This document shows positions 17,571 through 26,304 of a stretch of 64,000 bases of DNA, piece by piece (position 1 is the first letter of the stretch; every line of letters starts with the position of its first letter). The notes below the pieces were generated by a model. The model ran no database searches. It was given only the letters and a program-made list of their open reading frames with translations, and had not been told where the DNA came from. The DNA lies in the NCBI GenBank assembly GCA_016296505.1, contig JAEDJD010000001.1:62001-126000 (forward strand). The letters are read 5' to 3'. The translations under genes were made by a program, and so were the position numbers. Source of the stretch: Oscillospiraceae bacterium. Lineage in GTDB: Bacteria > Bacillota > Clostridia > Oscillospirales > Ruminococcaceae.

Positions 17571-17767
17571 GGAAACCGGATTCACCAGGCTGTTCAGGCT
17601 GGCAGTTCTTCCCCCAGAGAGCTGCCCAGCCACAGCAATCAGAGCATGATTGAAACAGGTTCAGACGGTACGGCTCTCGTGTTTTGGATGAGCAGTCACG
17701 TCAAAGTATCTGATATTTTACAAGAATACGGCAGCAGATGTGTAGTACGTCTGCTGCCGTTATTTTT
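17571..17767 (+). ncRNA. Candidate structured small RNA, about 197 nt
   Basis: The space between the DUF4190-like gene and the 3' end of a sigma factor gene holds a complete small transcription unit: a promoter at 17536-17564, a 13-bp hairpin with one bulge at 17597-17631 whose loop contains TTCCCCC, a 6-bp hairpin at 17636-17652, and an intrinsic terminator at 17728-17767. The C-rich loop resembles the unpaired C-rich motifs by which several Gram-positive small RNAs pair with Shine-Dalgarno sequences. It does not look like 6S RNA, tmRNA, SRP RNA or RNase P RNA. Existence and role are inferred. Confidence 0.55.
17728..17767. terminator. Terminator of the small RNA, probably also of the sigma factor operon
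   Basis: Perfect 11-bp stem ACGGCAGCAGA / TCTGCTGCCGT with an 11-base loop. On the plus strand it is followed by TATTTTT. It begins directly after the stop codon of the minus-strand sigma gene, so it may end that operon too, though its T-tract on that side is poor. Confidence 0.8.
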
Positions 17768-18848
17768 AGTGTTCGAGATAATCGCGGACTTTTTTGCTGC
17801 GGCTTGGGTGACGCAGCTTGCGCAGAGCCTTTGCTTCAATTTGTCGGATTCGTTCGCGTGTGACGTTAAATGCCTTGCCGACATCCTCCAATGTTTTCGG
17901 CGGTTCATTATTGAGACCATAGCGCATCCGCAGTACATCTGCCTCGCGTGGCGTCAGCGTGGAGAGTACCTCGTTGAGCTGCTCCTTCAGCATGGTATTG
18001 TTTGCGGCGTCGTTCGGAGACTGCGCATGATTGTCGGGAATAAAATCGCCGAGATGGCTGTCCTCCTCCTCGCCGATCGGGGTTTCCAGTGATACCGGCT
18101 CCTGCGCAATGCGCATAACCTCGCGTACTTTATCCAGCGGCATATCCAGATAATCTGCAATATCCTGCTCCGAGGGCTCCTTGCCGTTTAGGTGCAGAAG
18201 TTGGCTGGACGCTTTTTTGACGCGTGTGATCGTTTCAACCATATGTACCGGAATACGAATCGTGCGCGCCTGATCGGCAATGGCACGGGTAATGGACTGT
18301 CGAATCCACCATGTTGCATAGGTCGAGAACTTGAACCCCTTGGTATAATCAAACTTATCGACGGCTTTCAGGAGTCCCATATTGCCCTCTTGAATCAAAT
18401 CAAGGAACTGCATTCCTCTGCCAACATATTTTTTTGCAATGCTGACAACCAGACGGAGATTTGCTTCCGAAAGACGGTTTTTCGCCGCAGTGTCATTGGG
18501 ATTTTCCGAAAGGCGGCGTGCGAGTTCAGTTTCCTCCTCCGGTGTCAGAAGCGGTACTCTGCCGATTTCTTTGAGATAGATTTTGACCGGATCATCGGGA
18601 GAGGAGCCGCCTTCGAGCGAAAGTGCGTCCTCCTCGTCCAGTCTGGTTTCGATATCGTCATCCAGAAGATCTTCATCTGCAAAATCCAGATTCAGCATAT
18701 TGCAATGATCGTAAAATAGACTGATTTCCTCATCGGAAAAATCCAGTTCTGAAAACGCTGCGTCCAACTCGTTCTGGGGGAGCTTTCCAGCCATTTTGAT
18801 GCGCTCGAGGAGCTGCTCAACCTTCTGCTGCTGCTCAGGTGTAGCCAT
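17766..18848 (-). CDS. Primary RNA polymerase sigma factor, second tandem copy (RpoD/SigA type)
   Basis: 360 residues. Regions 1.2 to 4.2 are complete: 'DDPVKIYLKEIGRVPLLTPE' (1.2), 'FSTYATWWIRQSITRAIADQ' (2.3-2.4), region 3, and 'VTRERIRQIEAKALRKLRHP' (4.2 helix-turn-helix). It follows a close paralogue (18902-19954) by 53 bases in the same direction, so the genome has two housekeeping-type sigma genes in tandem below dnaG. Region 2.4 and 4.2 are nearly the same in the two, so promoter preference should be similar. The N-terminal roughly 90 residues differ strongly from its neighbour. Here region 4.2 keeps the standard 'HPSRS'. Confidence 0.93.
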   Translation of the reverse strand: MATPEQQQKVEQLLERIKMAGKLPQNELDAAFSELDFSDEEISLFYDHCNMLNLDFADEDLLDDDIETRLDEEDALSLEGGSSPDDPVKIYLKEIGRVPLLTPEEETELARRLSENPNDTAAKNRLSEANLRLVVSIAKKYVGRGMQFLDLIQEGNMGLLKAVDKFDYTKGFKFSTYATWWIRQSITRAIADQARTIRIPVHMVETITRVKKASSQLLHLNGKEPSEQDIADYLDMPLDKVREVMRIAQEPVSLETPIGEEEDSHLGDFIPDNHAQSPNDAANNTMLKEQLNEVLSTLTPREADVLRMRYGLNNEPPKTLEDVGKAFNVTRERIRQIEAKALRKLRHPSRSKKVRDYLEH

Positions 18849-18901
18849 TTTTTTCCATTCCTCTCAAATATAATCTGACGCTTTGAACGTCTTTCAGTTG
18901 T

Positions 18902-19954
18902 TTAGTCAATATAGCCCTGCAATTTTTTGCTGCGGCTGTAATGCTTGAGCTTGCGAAGCGCTTTCGCTTCAATCTGGCGGATGCGCTCACGAGTGACGCC
19001 GAGCGCCTTGCCGACATCTTCGAGCGTTTGCTGTCTGCCGTTTTCCAGACCGTACCGCATACGCATGACCTTCGCTTCACGGTCGGTAAGGGTGGAGAGC
19101 ACTTCGTTGAGCTGTTCCTTCAGCATCGCATTCGACGCTGCTTCATCCGGCGAGAGTGCCTGATCGTCTGGAATAAAATCGCCGAGATGGCTGTCCTCTT
19201 CCTCGCCGACCGGCGTTTCCAGCGAAACAGGATCCTGTGCGATGCGCATGATTTCAAGAACCTTTTCGACTGGCATTTCCAGTTTGTTTGCTATTTCCTC
19301 CGGACTTGCCTCCTGACCGGTCTCATGCAGAATCTGGCTCGAAATCTTTTTCACCTTTGTGATGCTCTCAACCATATGCACAGGAATGCGAATGGTACGC
19401 GCCTGATCGGCAAGCGCTCTGGTGATTGCCTGCCGAATCCACCATGTTGCATAGGTGGAAAATTTAAAGCCTTTGGTATAATCGAATTTATCGACAGCTT
19501 TCAGGAGTCCCATATTGCCCTCCTGAATCAGATCGAGAAACTGCATACCTCTGCCGACATATTTCTTTGCGATGCTGACTACCAAACGAAGATTCGCTTC
19601 TGCGAGGCGTTGTCTGGCGCCCTCATCGTGCGGATTATCTGCAAGACGGCGAGCAAGTTCAGTTTCTTCATCGGTTGTCAGCAGCGGGACTCTGCCGATC
19701 TCTTTCAGATAAATCTTCACAGAGTCATCGTTGGAGATTTCGTCGTTTGCCATTGTCGCAGCCGGATCAATCATATCATCGACAGAGATATCCTCATCTG
19801 CCAGCTCGATTTGAAGCGCAGAGCAGCGCTCCATAATGACATCCAGCTCAATGGAGAGCGTTTCGGACGCCTCCTGTACCTCGGCAATCGTAATTTTTTC
19901 GTTTGCCTTTGCTTTTTCAAGCAATTGATTCAGCCGCTTTTCTTCATCTGCCAT
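18902..19954 (-). CDS. rpoD: Primary RNA polymerase sigma factor, first tandem copy (RpoD/SigA type)
   Basis: 350 residues when started at 19954 ('MADEEKRL'); an AAGGAGG lies just before this ATG and inside the longer frame from 19978, which excludes the latter. Regions 1.2 ('DDSVKIYLKEIGRVPLLTTD'), 2 ('YATWWIRQAITRALADQART'), 3 and 4 are present. In 4.2 the usual Pro is replaced by Tyr ('KLKHYSRSKKL'). It sits directly downstream of dnaG, the usual place of the housekeeping sigma gene in the macromolecular-synthesis operon, so this copy is the likelier ancestral rpoD. Confidence 0.94.
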   Translation of the reverse strand: MADEEKRLNQLLEKAKANEKITIAEVQEASETLSIELDVIMERCSALQIELADEDISVDDMIDPAATMANDEISNDDSVKIYLKEIGRVPLLTTDEETELARRLADNPHDEGARQRLAEANLRLVVSIAKKYVGRGMQFLDLIQEGNMGLLKAVDKFDYTKGFKFSTYATWWIRQAITRALADQARTIRIPVHMVESITKVKKISSQILHETGQEASPEEIANKLEMPVEKVLEIMRIAQDPVSLETPVGEEEDSHLGDFIPDDQALSPDEAASNAMLKEQLNEVLSTLTDREAKVMRMRYGLENGRQQTLEDVGKALGVTRERIRQIEAKALRKLKHYSRSKKLQGYID

Positions 19955-20017
19955 TTTCTGATTCCTCCTTGGCGCCATGCGCCGTTCTGAAAACCAAGCG
20001 CGAAATGCTCGCGCAGA

Positions 20018-21778
20018 TTATCGTTTATTCTGCCGGAGCTGCGCGAAAAACGCAGAGGCTTCGGCATCACTGAGGCTTGCCACATCGACATCCTGCAATG
20101 GTTTCTGTTTCAGCTTGCGGATACAGTCCTCAACCCCTCTCGGACTGATACTGCCCAGAATCTCATTTTGCGCTATGATTCCCGTAATTCTTCCGATCTC
20201 ATCCGGCGAAAAATCCTCGCCGGAAAAGAGCGAAAGTGAAAAATCATAGCCCTGCGGCAGCATTTTCGCAAGCTGTTCAAACACCTTTCGATGAAAGGCA
20301 GTCACAAATTCTTCCGGTTTGATTCTGGCAAGCACAGATTCGAGCGCGTCGGGCTGCTGAAAGAGATAGTAGAGGATCTGCTCCTCCGCTTTCGCTTCTG
20401 CGAGATGCTGCGACGCTTCTGGGTTAACCGGATCGCGCATACGAGGTGCCGTGATTTTTGCCTGCCAGTGTTGTTTTTTCGCACCGGCTCTGCGCTTATT
20501 GCATTCGCGGTTCACCTGCGATTTCAGCAGTTCCGGATCAATGTCATAATCCTTTGCGACACGAGATAGATAAACATTGCGGTCCAGTTCATTTTCAATG
20601 CCTGCAAGGACATCGACCGCTTTATGCAGCGCAGTAATCGTACCGTCTTCGCTGGACGGGTCGATACCGTCGCGGCAGTGATTCAGCGTATAGGTCATCG
20701 CATCGTCGGCGTCCTCAAGCAGCTTCCGAAAATAAGGTGCGCCGAATTTCTTGATATATTCATCGGGATCTTTTGCGTCGTGCATATGCAGGATGCGAGG
20801 ACGCAGCCCAACGGCGCGCAGCAGATTGATCGCCTTGACTGTTGCGTTCTGACCTGCTGCGTCGCTGTCATAGGAGATCACGACTTCGTCGGCGTATTGC
20901 CGCATGAGTCTGCACTGATCTGGCGTAATCGCCGTGCCAAGCGACGCAACGACATTCTCAAAACCAGCCTGATGCACTGCAATGACATCCATATAGCCTT
21001 CTGCGAGAATCAACCGTTTGGACTGTGATTTTTTTGCGAAATTCATCGAAAAGAGATTGCGACCCTTTTTGAAAACGGGTGTATCCGAGGAATTGAGGTA
21101 CTTTGGTTCGCCGCCTTTTTCGATCGTTCTGCCGCCGAATGCAATGACGTTGCCGCGCAGATCAATAATCGGAAACATCACTCTGTTTTTGAAACGGTCA
21201 TAGAGATTACCGTTTTTTGCGGAACGGCTGCAAAGGTTTGCGGCGAGCAGCTCCTCCTCGGTAAAGCCAAGCTGACGCATCGCAATCAGCAATCCATCCC
21301 ACTGATCTCCGGCAAAGCCTAGGCCATATTTTTTGATGATATCAGGACGGAGCGCACGTTCTTTGAGATAGACAAGACCTCGCTTATCCGAACCGGTAAG
21401 CTGTTTATAGTAATAATTGGCTGCGGCACGGTTCAGCTCCAGCAGACGCATTCGCTGATTTTCGGCGTTGTGGTGATTGCCCTGTGCTGGAACGGCGATA
21501 CCTGCGCGCTCAGCAAGCATCCGGATGGCGTCCATATAGCCAATGCCCTCAATCTGCCGGATAAAGGAAATCACATCGCCGCCTGCATGGCAGCCGAAGC
21601 AATAGAAATGCTGATCCTGCGTATCGGCATAGACCACGCAGGAAGGTGTTTTTTCGGAATGAAACGGACACTGGCATTTGAGCAGCGAGCCAGCCCGTAT
21701 GAGCTGTACATAGCTGCCCATGACCTGCTCGATCGGATTTGCTTGTTTGAGCTGATAGATAAATTCCTGCGGCAGCAT
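20018..21778 (-). CDS. dnaG: DNA primase DnaG
   Basis: 586 residues from ATG 21778 (GGAAGGA upstream; the longer frame runs into a palindromic intergenic element). Domains in order: CHC2 zinc finger with 'CQCPFHSEKTPSC' and 'CFGCHAGGD' (about 30-75), the catalytic core with TOPRIM motif 'LILAEGYMDVIAVHQAG' and 'ISYDSDAAGQ', and a C-terminal helicase-binding region. It makes RNA primers for DNA replication. It lies between dgt and two rpoD genes on the minus strand, 63 bases before the first. Confidence 0.95.
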   Translation of the reverse strand: MLPQEFIYQLKQANPIEQVMGSYVQLIRAGSLLKCQCPFHSEKTPSCVVYADTQDQHFYCFGCHAGGDVISFIRQIEGIGYMDAIRMLAERAGIAVPAQGNHHNAENQRMRLLELNRAAANYYYKQLTGSDKRGLVYLKERALRPDIIKKYGLGFAGDQWDGLLIAMRQLGFTEEELLAANLCSRSAKNGNLYDRFKNRVMFPIIDLRGNVIAFGGRTIEKGGEPKYLNSSDTPVFKKGRNLFSMNFAKKSQSKRLILAEGYMDVIAVHQAGFENVVASLGTAITPDQCRLMRQYADEVVISYDSDAAGQNATVKAINLLRAVGLRPRILHMHDAKDPDEYIKKFGAPYFRKLLEDADDAMTYTLNHCRDGIDPSSEDGTITALHKAVDVLAGIENELDRNVYLSRVAKDYDIDPELLKSQVNRECNKRRAGAKKQHWQAKITAPRMRDPVNPEASQHLAEAKAEEQILYYLFQQPDALESVLARIKPEEFVTAFHRKVFEQLAKMLPQGYDFSLSLFSGEDFSPDEIGRITGIIAQNEILGSISPRGVEDCIRKLKQKPLQDVDVASLSDAEASAFFAQLRQNKR

Positions 21779-21807
21779 ATGTATCCCCATCCTTCCGTAT
21801 GAAAATG

Positions 21808-21886
21808 AGAAATGAGGAATTGCGGTGCAGTTTCGCTGCGATTTCCGATATTCCGCCGCAGACGGACACCACAATTTCTATTTTCT
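21808..21886. repeat. Imperfect palindromic intergenic element (REP/MITE-like)
   Basis: Two 20-base arms, 21808-21827 and 21867-21886, are imperfect reverse complements (about 16 of 20), built from AGAAATGAGGAATTG and CAATTTCTATTTTCT. The core between them is also partly self-complementary. It sits between dgt and dnaG. From memory, similar AATGAG-GAATT palindromes are scattered in ruminococcal genomes; only one copy is seen here. Confidence 0.5.
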
Positions 21887-21905
21887 AACTTCACATTTCT
21901 AATTT

Positions 21906-22898
21906 TTATCTCACATCCCACGAGCGCGGAATAAAGAGTTTTTCATAATCATAAATTGCATAGTCATCGCTCATGCCTGCGATATAATCACAGACGGCGC
22001 GTTCTACGGTAAAACGCTCCGCAAGCGACTGATAATCCTCCGGCATTTCATGCGGACGCTCGCAGTAATAGGCATAGAGCCGGCGAATCAATTCCTGTGC
22101 CTTGTGATCTTCGGTTTTTGCCGCGGAGCCGGAATAGACATTCTGATAGAGAAATTTGTGCAGCGCGTCATGCGCTTGCCGAATTTCCGGCATCATATCC
22201 ATTTCATCGCAGCCGTGCTCAATCACAGAGGTAATCATTGTTGTGATGCGCTGAGATTTGGTATGTCCGAGGATTTCGGTGCAATCGCGGGGCAGATCCT
22301 CATCCTTGAGAATACCGCCGCGGATTGCGTCGTCAATATCATGATTGATGTAGGCGATTCGGTCGGCAAGGCGCACGAGATTACCCTCCAGAGTCTGCGC
22401 GGTCATATTGGTATGGCAGAGGATGCCGTCGCGCACCTGTTTGGTAAGGTTTAAGCCTTTGCCCTTTTTTTCGATAAATTCTACCACGCGCACGCTTTGC
22501 TCATAATGTTTATAGCCGCCGGGTGTGATGCCGTTCAGCGCAGCCTCTCCGGCATGACCAAACGGAGAATGTCCGAGATCGTGTCCAAGTGCGATTGCTT
22601 CGGTCAGATCCTCGTTCAGACGAAGTGCGCGCGCCATGGTACGCGCAATCTGTGCGACTTCGAGCGTATGCGTCAGTCGGGTTCGGTAGTGATCGCCGAT
22701 GGGGGACAGGAAAACCTGCGTTTTACGTTTCAGCCGCCGAAATGAGGCGCTGTGCAGGATACGGTCTCTATCGCGCTGAAATTCGGTTCGCAGCGGACAA
22801 AGCGGTTCTGGCACATTGCGCACGGCATCCGCAGCATGGCAGGCTCGTTCACAGAGTATTTGATTTTCAAAGGATTCGGTCTGTTCGCGGACAGTCAT
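21906..22898 (-). CDS. dgt: dGTPase-like HD-domain triphosphohydrolase
   Basis: 330 residues from ATG 22898, which has AAAGGAGG about eight bases upstream; the much longer open frame to 23246 overlaps the next gene and is rejected. The HD metal site is intact: 'RTRLTHTLEVAQIARTMARA' (His), 'ALGHDLGHSPFGHAGE' (HD), and further down 'LADRIAYINHDIDDAI'. Family enzymes hydrolyse dGTP or other dNTPs to the nucleoside and triphosphate. It heads the dgt-dnaG-rpoD-rpoD block, tying nucleotide control to replication genes. Confidence 0.92.
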   Translation of the reverse strand: MTVREQTESFENQILCERACHAADAVRNVPEPLCPLRTEFQRDRDRILHSASFRRLKRKTQVFLSPIGDHYRTRLTHTLEVAQIARTMARALRLNEDLTEAIALGHDLGHSPFGHAGEAALNGITPGGYKHYEQSVRVVEFIEKKGKGLNLTKQVRDGILCHTNMTAQTLEGNLVRLADRIAYINHDIDDAIRGGILKDEDLPRDCTEILGHTKSQRITTMITSVIEHGCDEMDMMPEIRQAHDALHKFLYQNVYSGSAAKTEDHKAQELIRRLYAYYCERPHEMPEDYQSLAERFTVERAVCDYIAGMSDDYAIYDYEKLFIPRSWDVR

Positions 22899-23053
22899 TC
22901 GGCAAGCCTCCTTTGGCAATATCTTCTGATATATAGAATATACTGTATTGGAGACGAAAAATCCTTTTTTTCGCGCAGCTTCACATGATTTTTGTATGCG
23001 CCTACAAATTGGGCTTGGAATTATCGAGCGTGTATTGTGCAATGCGTAAAATG

Positions 23054-23092
23054 AAAAAGACAACCGGCACTGCCGCGAAGCAATGCCGATTG
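23054..23092 (-). terminator. Terminator of the COG2426 gene
   Basis: On the minus strand a 13-bp stem CAATCGGCATTGC / GCAGTGCCGGTTG (with two G-U pairs) is followed by CTTTTTC. It lies nine bases after the stop at 23102. Confidence 0.8.
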
Positions 23093-23101
23093 CTTTGTGA
23101 T

Positions 23102-23659
23102 TCAGAACAGATTGATAATTGCCTGTAGTCCGCCATAAGAGAGAATCGTCATGATGGTTGCTGCGAGAATAATACCGAGGAGAATTGCCGGAACGGATTT
23201 TTTGCGGCTGACGTGCAAAAGCGAAGCAATCAGCGCGCCTGTCCATGCGCCGGTTCCCGGCAGCGGAATGCCGACAAACAGCAGCAATCCGATAAATTCC
23301 ACCTTGCGGATTTTCTCCGCTTTTTTTCCGGTGCCGCGTTCTTTGAGCCAGATTGCCAGTTTGCTGATCCAGCCGATTTTGCAGCCCTCCATCCAGTTGA
23401 GGATCTTCTCAATGAACAGCAGAATAAACGGAATCGGCAGGATATTGCCGAGAATGCAGATGCCGACTGCCTGCCACATCGGAATTTGCAGCAGCGATGC
23501 GGCAATCAAACCGCCGCGCAGCTCCAGAATCGGGATCATGGAGATGATAAAGGCAATCAGAATCGGCGGCAGTCCGCCGAGGAGATCGGTCAGTTTCTCT
23601 GCGAGCGCTTCTGCGCCGCTTGCAGCGAACAGAACAGGATACAATGCGGCAGAAATCAT
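23102..23659 (-). CDS. COG2426 small multidrug-export family membrane protein
   Basis: 185 residues with four to five membrane helices. 'PPILIAFIISMIPILELRGG' and 'VGIPLPGTGAWTGALIASLL' are the hallmarks of the Sm_multidrug_ex family (pfam06695). The name is historical and transport has not been well shown. GGAGGC precedes ATG 23659. A TTGACG/GATAAT promoter with a 16-bp palindrome below it lies upstream, so a regulator probably controls it. Confidence 0.85.
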   Translation of the reverse strand: MISAALYPVLFAASGAEALAEKLTDLLGGLPPILIAFIISMIPILELRGGLIAASLLQIPMWQAVGICILGNILPIPFILLFIEKILNWMEGCKIGWISKLAIWLKERGTGKKAEKIRKVEFIGLLLFVGIPLPGTGAWTGALIASLLHVSRKKSVPAILLGIILAATIMTILSYGGLQAIINLF

Positions 23660-23726
23660 TTTGTACAGCCTCCGTATATGATTTAATTTATTTATATTGC
23701 GATTGCGGCAGAATGCTGCCGAGGTC

Positions 23727-23742
23727 AGATTCGATCGAATCT
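23727..23742. promoter_or_regulatory. Perfect 16-bp palindrome, likely operator
   Basis: AGATTCGATCGAATCT is its own reverse complement; with flanks it extends to 20 matching bases of 22. It lies 15 bases below the -10 of the minus-strand promoter of the COG2426 gene, a usual repressor position. No cognate regulator is adjacent. Confidence 0.6.
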
Positions 23743-23757
23743 AACTGCAGCATACTT

Positions 23758-23786
23758 ATTATCCCATAAAAACGGCGTGCCGTCAA
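23758..23786 (-). promoter_or_regulatory. Promoter of the COG2426 gene
   Basis: Minus strand: TTGACG (23781-23786), 17-base spacer, GATAAT (23758-23763) with extended TGG. The rest of the 361-base gap up to 24020 is AT-rich; a weak TAAAAT at 23941-23946 with extended TGT may serve the ABC operon. Confidence 0.7.
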
Positions 23787-24020
23787 GCAATTCCATAAAA
23801 ATTACTGCTTTTGCACAATTTTCCAGAGAATCAATTCGGAAATCATAGATTATTACCAAAAAGAAAAGAGGCAAGTTTCAGTTCCTTGATGAAATATATA
23901 AATCGAATTTCAGATACTATCTTTTTTACTGGGTATATGTTAAAATAATATTGTCATGTGTATGATTCTGTCCGAAAATGTCGGAATATACAACGTACAT
24001 ACAGAAAGGAATAAACAGCT

Positions 24021-24959
24021 ATGGGCTTTCAGGTTACGGAATTATATAAAAAATACGGCGACAAGGTTGTTGTCGATCATCTTAGTTTTAAAATGGATCA
24101 GCCGAGCGTATATGCGCTGCTTGGTACCAATGGCGCCGGTAAAACGACCTCAATTCGCATGATTCTCAATATGCTGGCAAAGGACGGCGGCATTGTGCAA
24201 TGGAACGGCGGTCCGCTGACACTGCAAAACTGTAATGTTGGTTATCTTGCGGAGGAGCGCGGGCTTTATCCGAAGAATACGCTGATGGATCAGCTTTTGT
24301 ATTTTGCAGCGCTGCGCGGCGTTCCGCGTGCGGAAGCGAAGAAGCGTATCAATTACTGGGCGGAGCGTCTGGAGGCAACGGAATATCTGTATCCGAAGCA
24401 GGAGGGCAGACGGCCGGTGAAACCGAAAAAAGCGGATCAGCTTTCCAAGGGCAATCAGCAGAAGATTCAGTTTATGCTGGCGCTGCTGAGCGATCCGGAA
24501 CTGCTGATTCTCGATGAGCCGCTCTCCGGTCTGGATCCGGTCAATACGGATTTGTTCAAGAGCATTATCCATGAGGAAATCGGAAAGGGCAAGTATCTGA
24601 TTATGTCCAGCCACCAGATGGCGACAATCGAGGAGTTTTGCACCGATCTGACGATTCTGAATCGCAGCAAGACCGTTTTGCAGGGTAATCTTGCGGATAT
24701 CAAAAAGAGCTACGGCAGAATCAATTTGTTTGTGAAGGCGGAGCAGGAGCTGCGCCCGATCATTGAGGCGATGGGCATTACGGTGCTTTCAAACGTGGGC
24801 TTTTCGTATCAGTGTAAGGTCAGCGGAGAGGCGCAGGCAAATGCGCTGCTGAAAGATTTGGTTGCAAAGGGTATTACGTTGATTGCCTTTGAGCTTCGTG
24901 AACCGAGTCTGCATGAGATTTTTGTAGAAAAGGTGGGCGAGACGCATGAAGAACAGTAA
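24021..24959 (+). CDS. ABC transporter ATP-binding protein (NatA-like)
   Basis: 312 residues. Walker A 'GTNGAGKTTSIRMI', signature 'LSKGNQQKIQFMLALL', Walker B 'LLILDEPLSGLDP' and switch His in 'MSSHQM' are all present. The C-terminal extension of about 80 residues and the DUF4162-like ending are typical of NatA/CcmA-type exporters. It starts an operon with two ABC-2 permeases, overlapping the first by 14 bases. Export substrate (ion, peptide or drug) is unknown. RBS GAAAGGA lies 11 bases upstream. Confidence 0.93.
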   Translation: MGFQVTELYKKYGDKVVVDHLSFKMDQPSVYALLGTNGAGKTTSIRMILNMLAKDGGIVQWNGGPLTLQNCNVGYLAEERGLYPKNTLMDQLLYFAALRGVPRAEAKKRINYWAERLEATEYLYPKQEGRRPVKPKKADQLSKGNQQKIQFMLALLSDPELLILDEPLSGLDPVNTDLFKSIIHEEIGKGKYLIMSSHQMATIEEFCTDLTILNRSKTVLQGNLADIKKSYGRINLFVKAEQELRPIIEAMGITVLSNVGFSYQCKVSGEAQANALLKDLVAKGITLIAFELREPSLHEIFVEKVGETHEEQ

Positions 24960-26304
24960 TCTGCGCGGTGCCGGAACCGTATTCCGATACACAGTGCAGC
25001 AGCATTATAAAACGCCCTCTGTCATCATTTTTCTGCTGATATTGTTCGTGATCGCTGTTGCTGCACTGCCACTCATGACGCTGTTTTCCGGCGAGCAAAA
25101 AGAAAGTACCGAAACTGGTATCCGCACGCTCTATATCAGGAATGAAACGGAATATCCGCTTGATACGGCGGCGCTCTTTGAGGACGCGCGATATCATGAC
25201 CTGAAGCTTCAGGAAACAGATGAGGAAGATGAAGCGCTGAATGCGCGTCTGGTAAAGGAGCCGGACGCTGCGGCAGCCGTAATGAAGATGGAGACCGAGG
25301 CGTATTATTTTACAATTACTACGCGATATGCAAAAGATTGTGAGGTTTCTCACGGGGACGCGATCGCGCTTAACAATGTGTTGGAAACCGTTCTGCACAA
25401 TTCCCTGATGAAAGCGCTTTCCATTACAGAAGCGCAGGAGGCAATCATTCAAGCAAATACGATATCGCAGGTTTCCAAGGTCAGCGATTTCCTGAGCGGC
25501 GCTGAGGAGACCAATGCGACTACGCACGTTATGGCGAATGTTGTCTACAACTATTTTATCCTGATTATTTGTATGCTTGCTATGAGTTATATTTTCCAGC
25601 AGTGTATGGAAGAAAAGACCTCTAAGCTTGTAGAAATGCTTATGGTCAGCATTTCGCCGACGGCGCTGCTGCTCGGTAAGATTTTGGCGGTTACAGTCTT
25701 CATTTTCGGCGGGCTTGCGTTGATTGCGGTCGGATTTGTCATATCGTTCCTGATTACGCGGCAGATTTCCGATCTGACAACGATTAAGGAGATTGCTGTG
25801 AAGCTGCTGCAATTCGATCCGACGGCGATGAACCTGAACGGCGGTACGGTCGTATTGTTTATGATTTGCATTCTGCTGGTTTACGCGATTTTTGCATTTT
25901 TAAGCGGTATTGTCGGTTCATGCTGTTCTAAGGCGGAGGATACGCAGCAGGCAAGCCTTGTTGTCGTACTGTTTGTGCTGGCAGGATATCTGGCGAGTTC
26001 CTTTGCGCCGATGTTCGAGAGCGATGCAGCCAATATTGTTTTCTCGATATTCCCGGTCACCTCGATGTTCAGCGCGTTTCCGAACTTTGTCTGCGGAAAG
26101 ATCGGTATGCCGATTCTGGTTCTCGGACTTGTCATTCAGGCGCTGACAGCGGTGCTGCTGATCCGGATTGCCGGTATGGTATATAAGATCATGCTGCTGT
26201 ATCGCGGAGGCTTCCCAAAGCCCAAGCAGCTCATGCAGATGATGAAAGAGTATAAGGCGTCTGCAAAGGTCAATACCGGAAAGGAGGATTCTCATGCAGT
26301 CTAA
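24946..26304 (+). CDS. ABC-2 type permease (NatB-like), first
   Basis: 452 residues. One membrane helix near 25-48, a roughly 150-residue extracytoplasmic domain, then five to six helices in the C-terminal half, the standard layout of NatB-type ABC-2 permeases. 'QCMEEKTSKLVEMLMVSISP' is the conserved coupling-region motif. It would pair with the second permease as a heterodimer energised by the upstream ATPase. Overlaps both neighbours. Confidence 0.9.
   Translation: MKNSNLRGAGTVFRYTVQQHYKTPSVIIFLLILFVIAVAALPLMTLFSGEQKESTETGIRTLYIRNETEYPLDTAALFEDARYHDLKLQETDEEDEALNARLVKEPDAAAAVMKMETEAYYFTITTRYAKDCEVSHGDAIALNNVLETVLHNSLMKALSITEAQEAIIQANTISQVSKVSDFLSGAEETNATTHVMANVVYNYFILIICMLAMSYIFQQCMEEKTSKLVEMLMVSISPTALLLGKILAVTVFIFGGLALIAVGFVISFLITRQISDLTTIKEIAVKLLQFDPTAMNLNGGTVVLFMICILLVYAIFAFLSGIVGSCCSKAEDTQQASLVVVLFVLAGYLASSFAPMFESDAANIVFSIFPVTSMFSAFPNFVCGKIGMPILVLGLVIQALTAVLLIRIAGMVYKIMLLYRGGFPKPKQLMQMMKEYKASAKVNTGKEDSHAV

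Noticed and set aside
17571..17767. Identification of the small RNA as 6S RNA
   Set aside because: The 5' and 3' ends do not pair and there is no long stem with a large central bubble.
18941..19990. 349-codon plus-strand open frame opposite the first sigma factor gene
   Set aside because: It is a mirror of a highly conserved coding sequence, lacks an RBS and shows no family pattern; the minus-strand sigma gene explains it fully.
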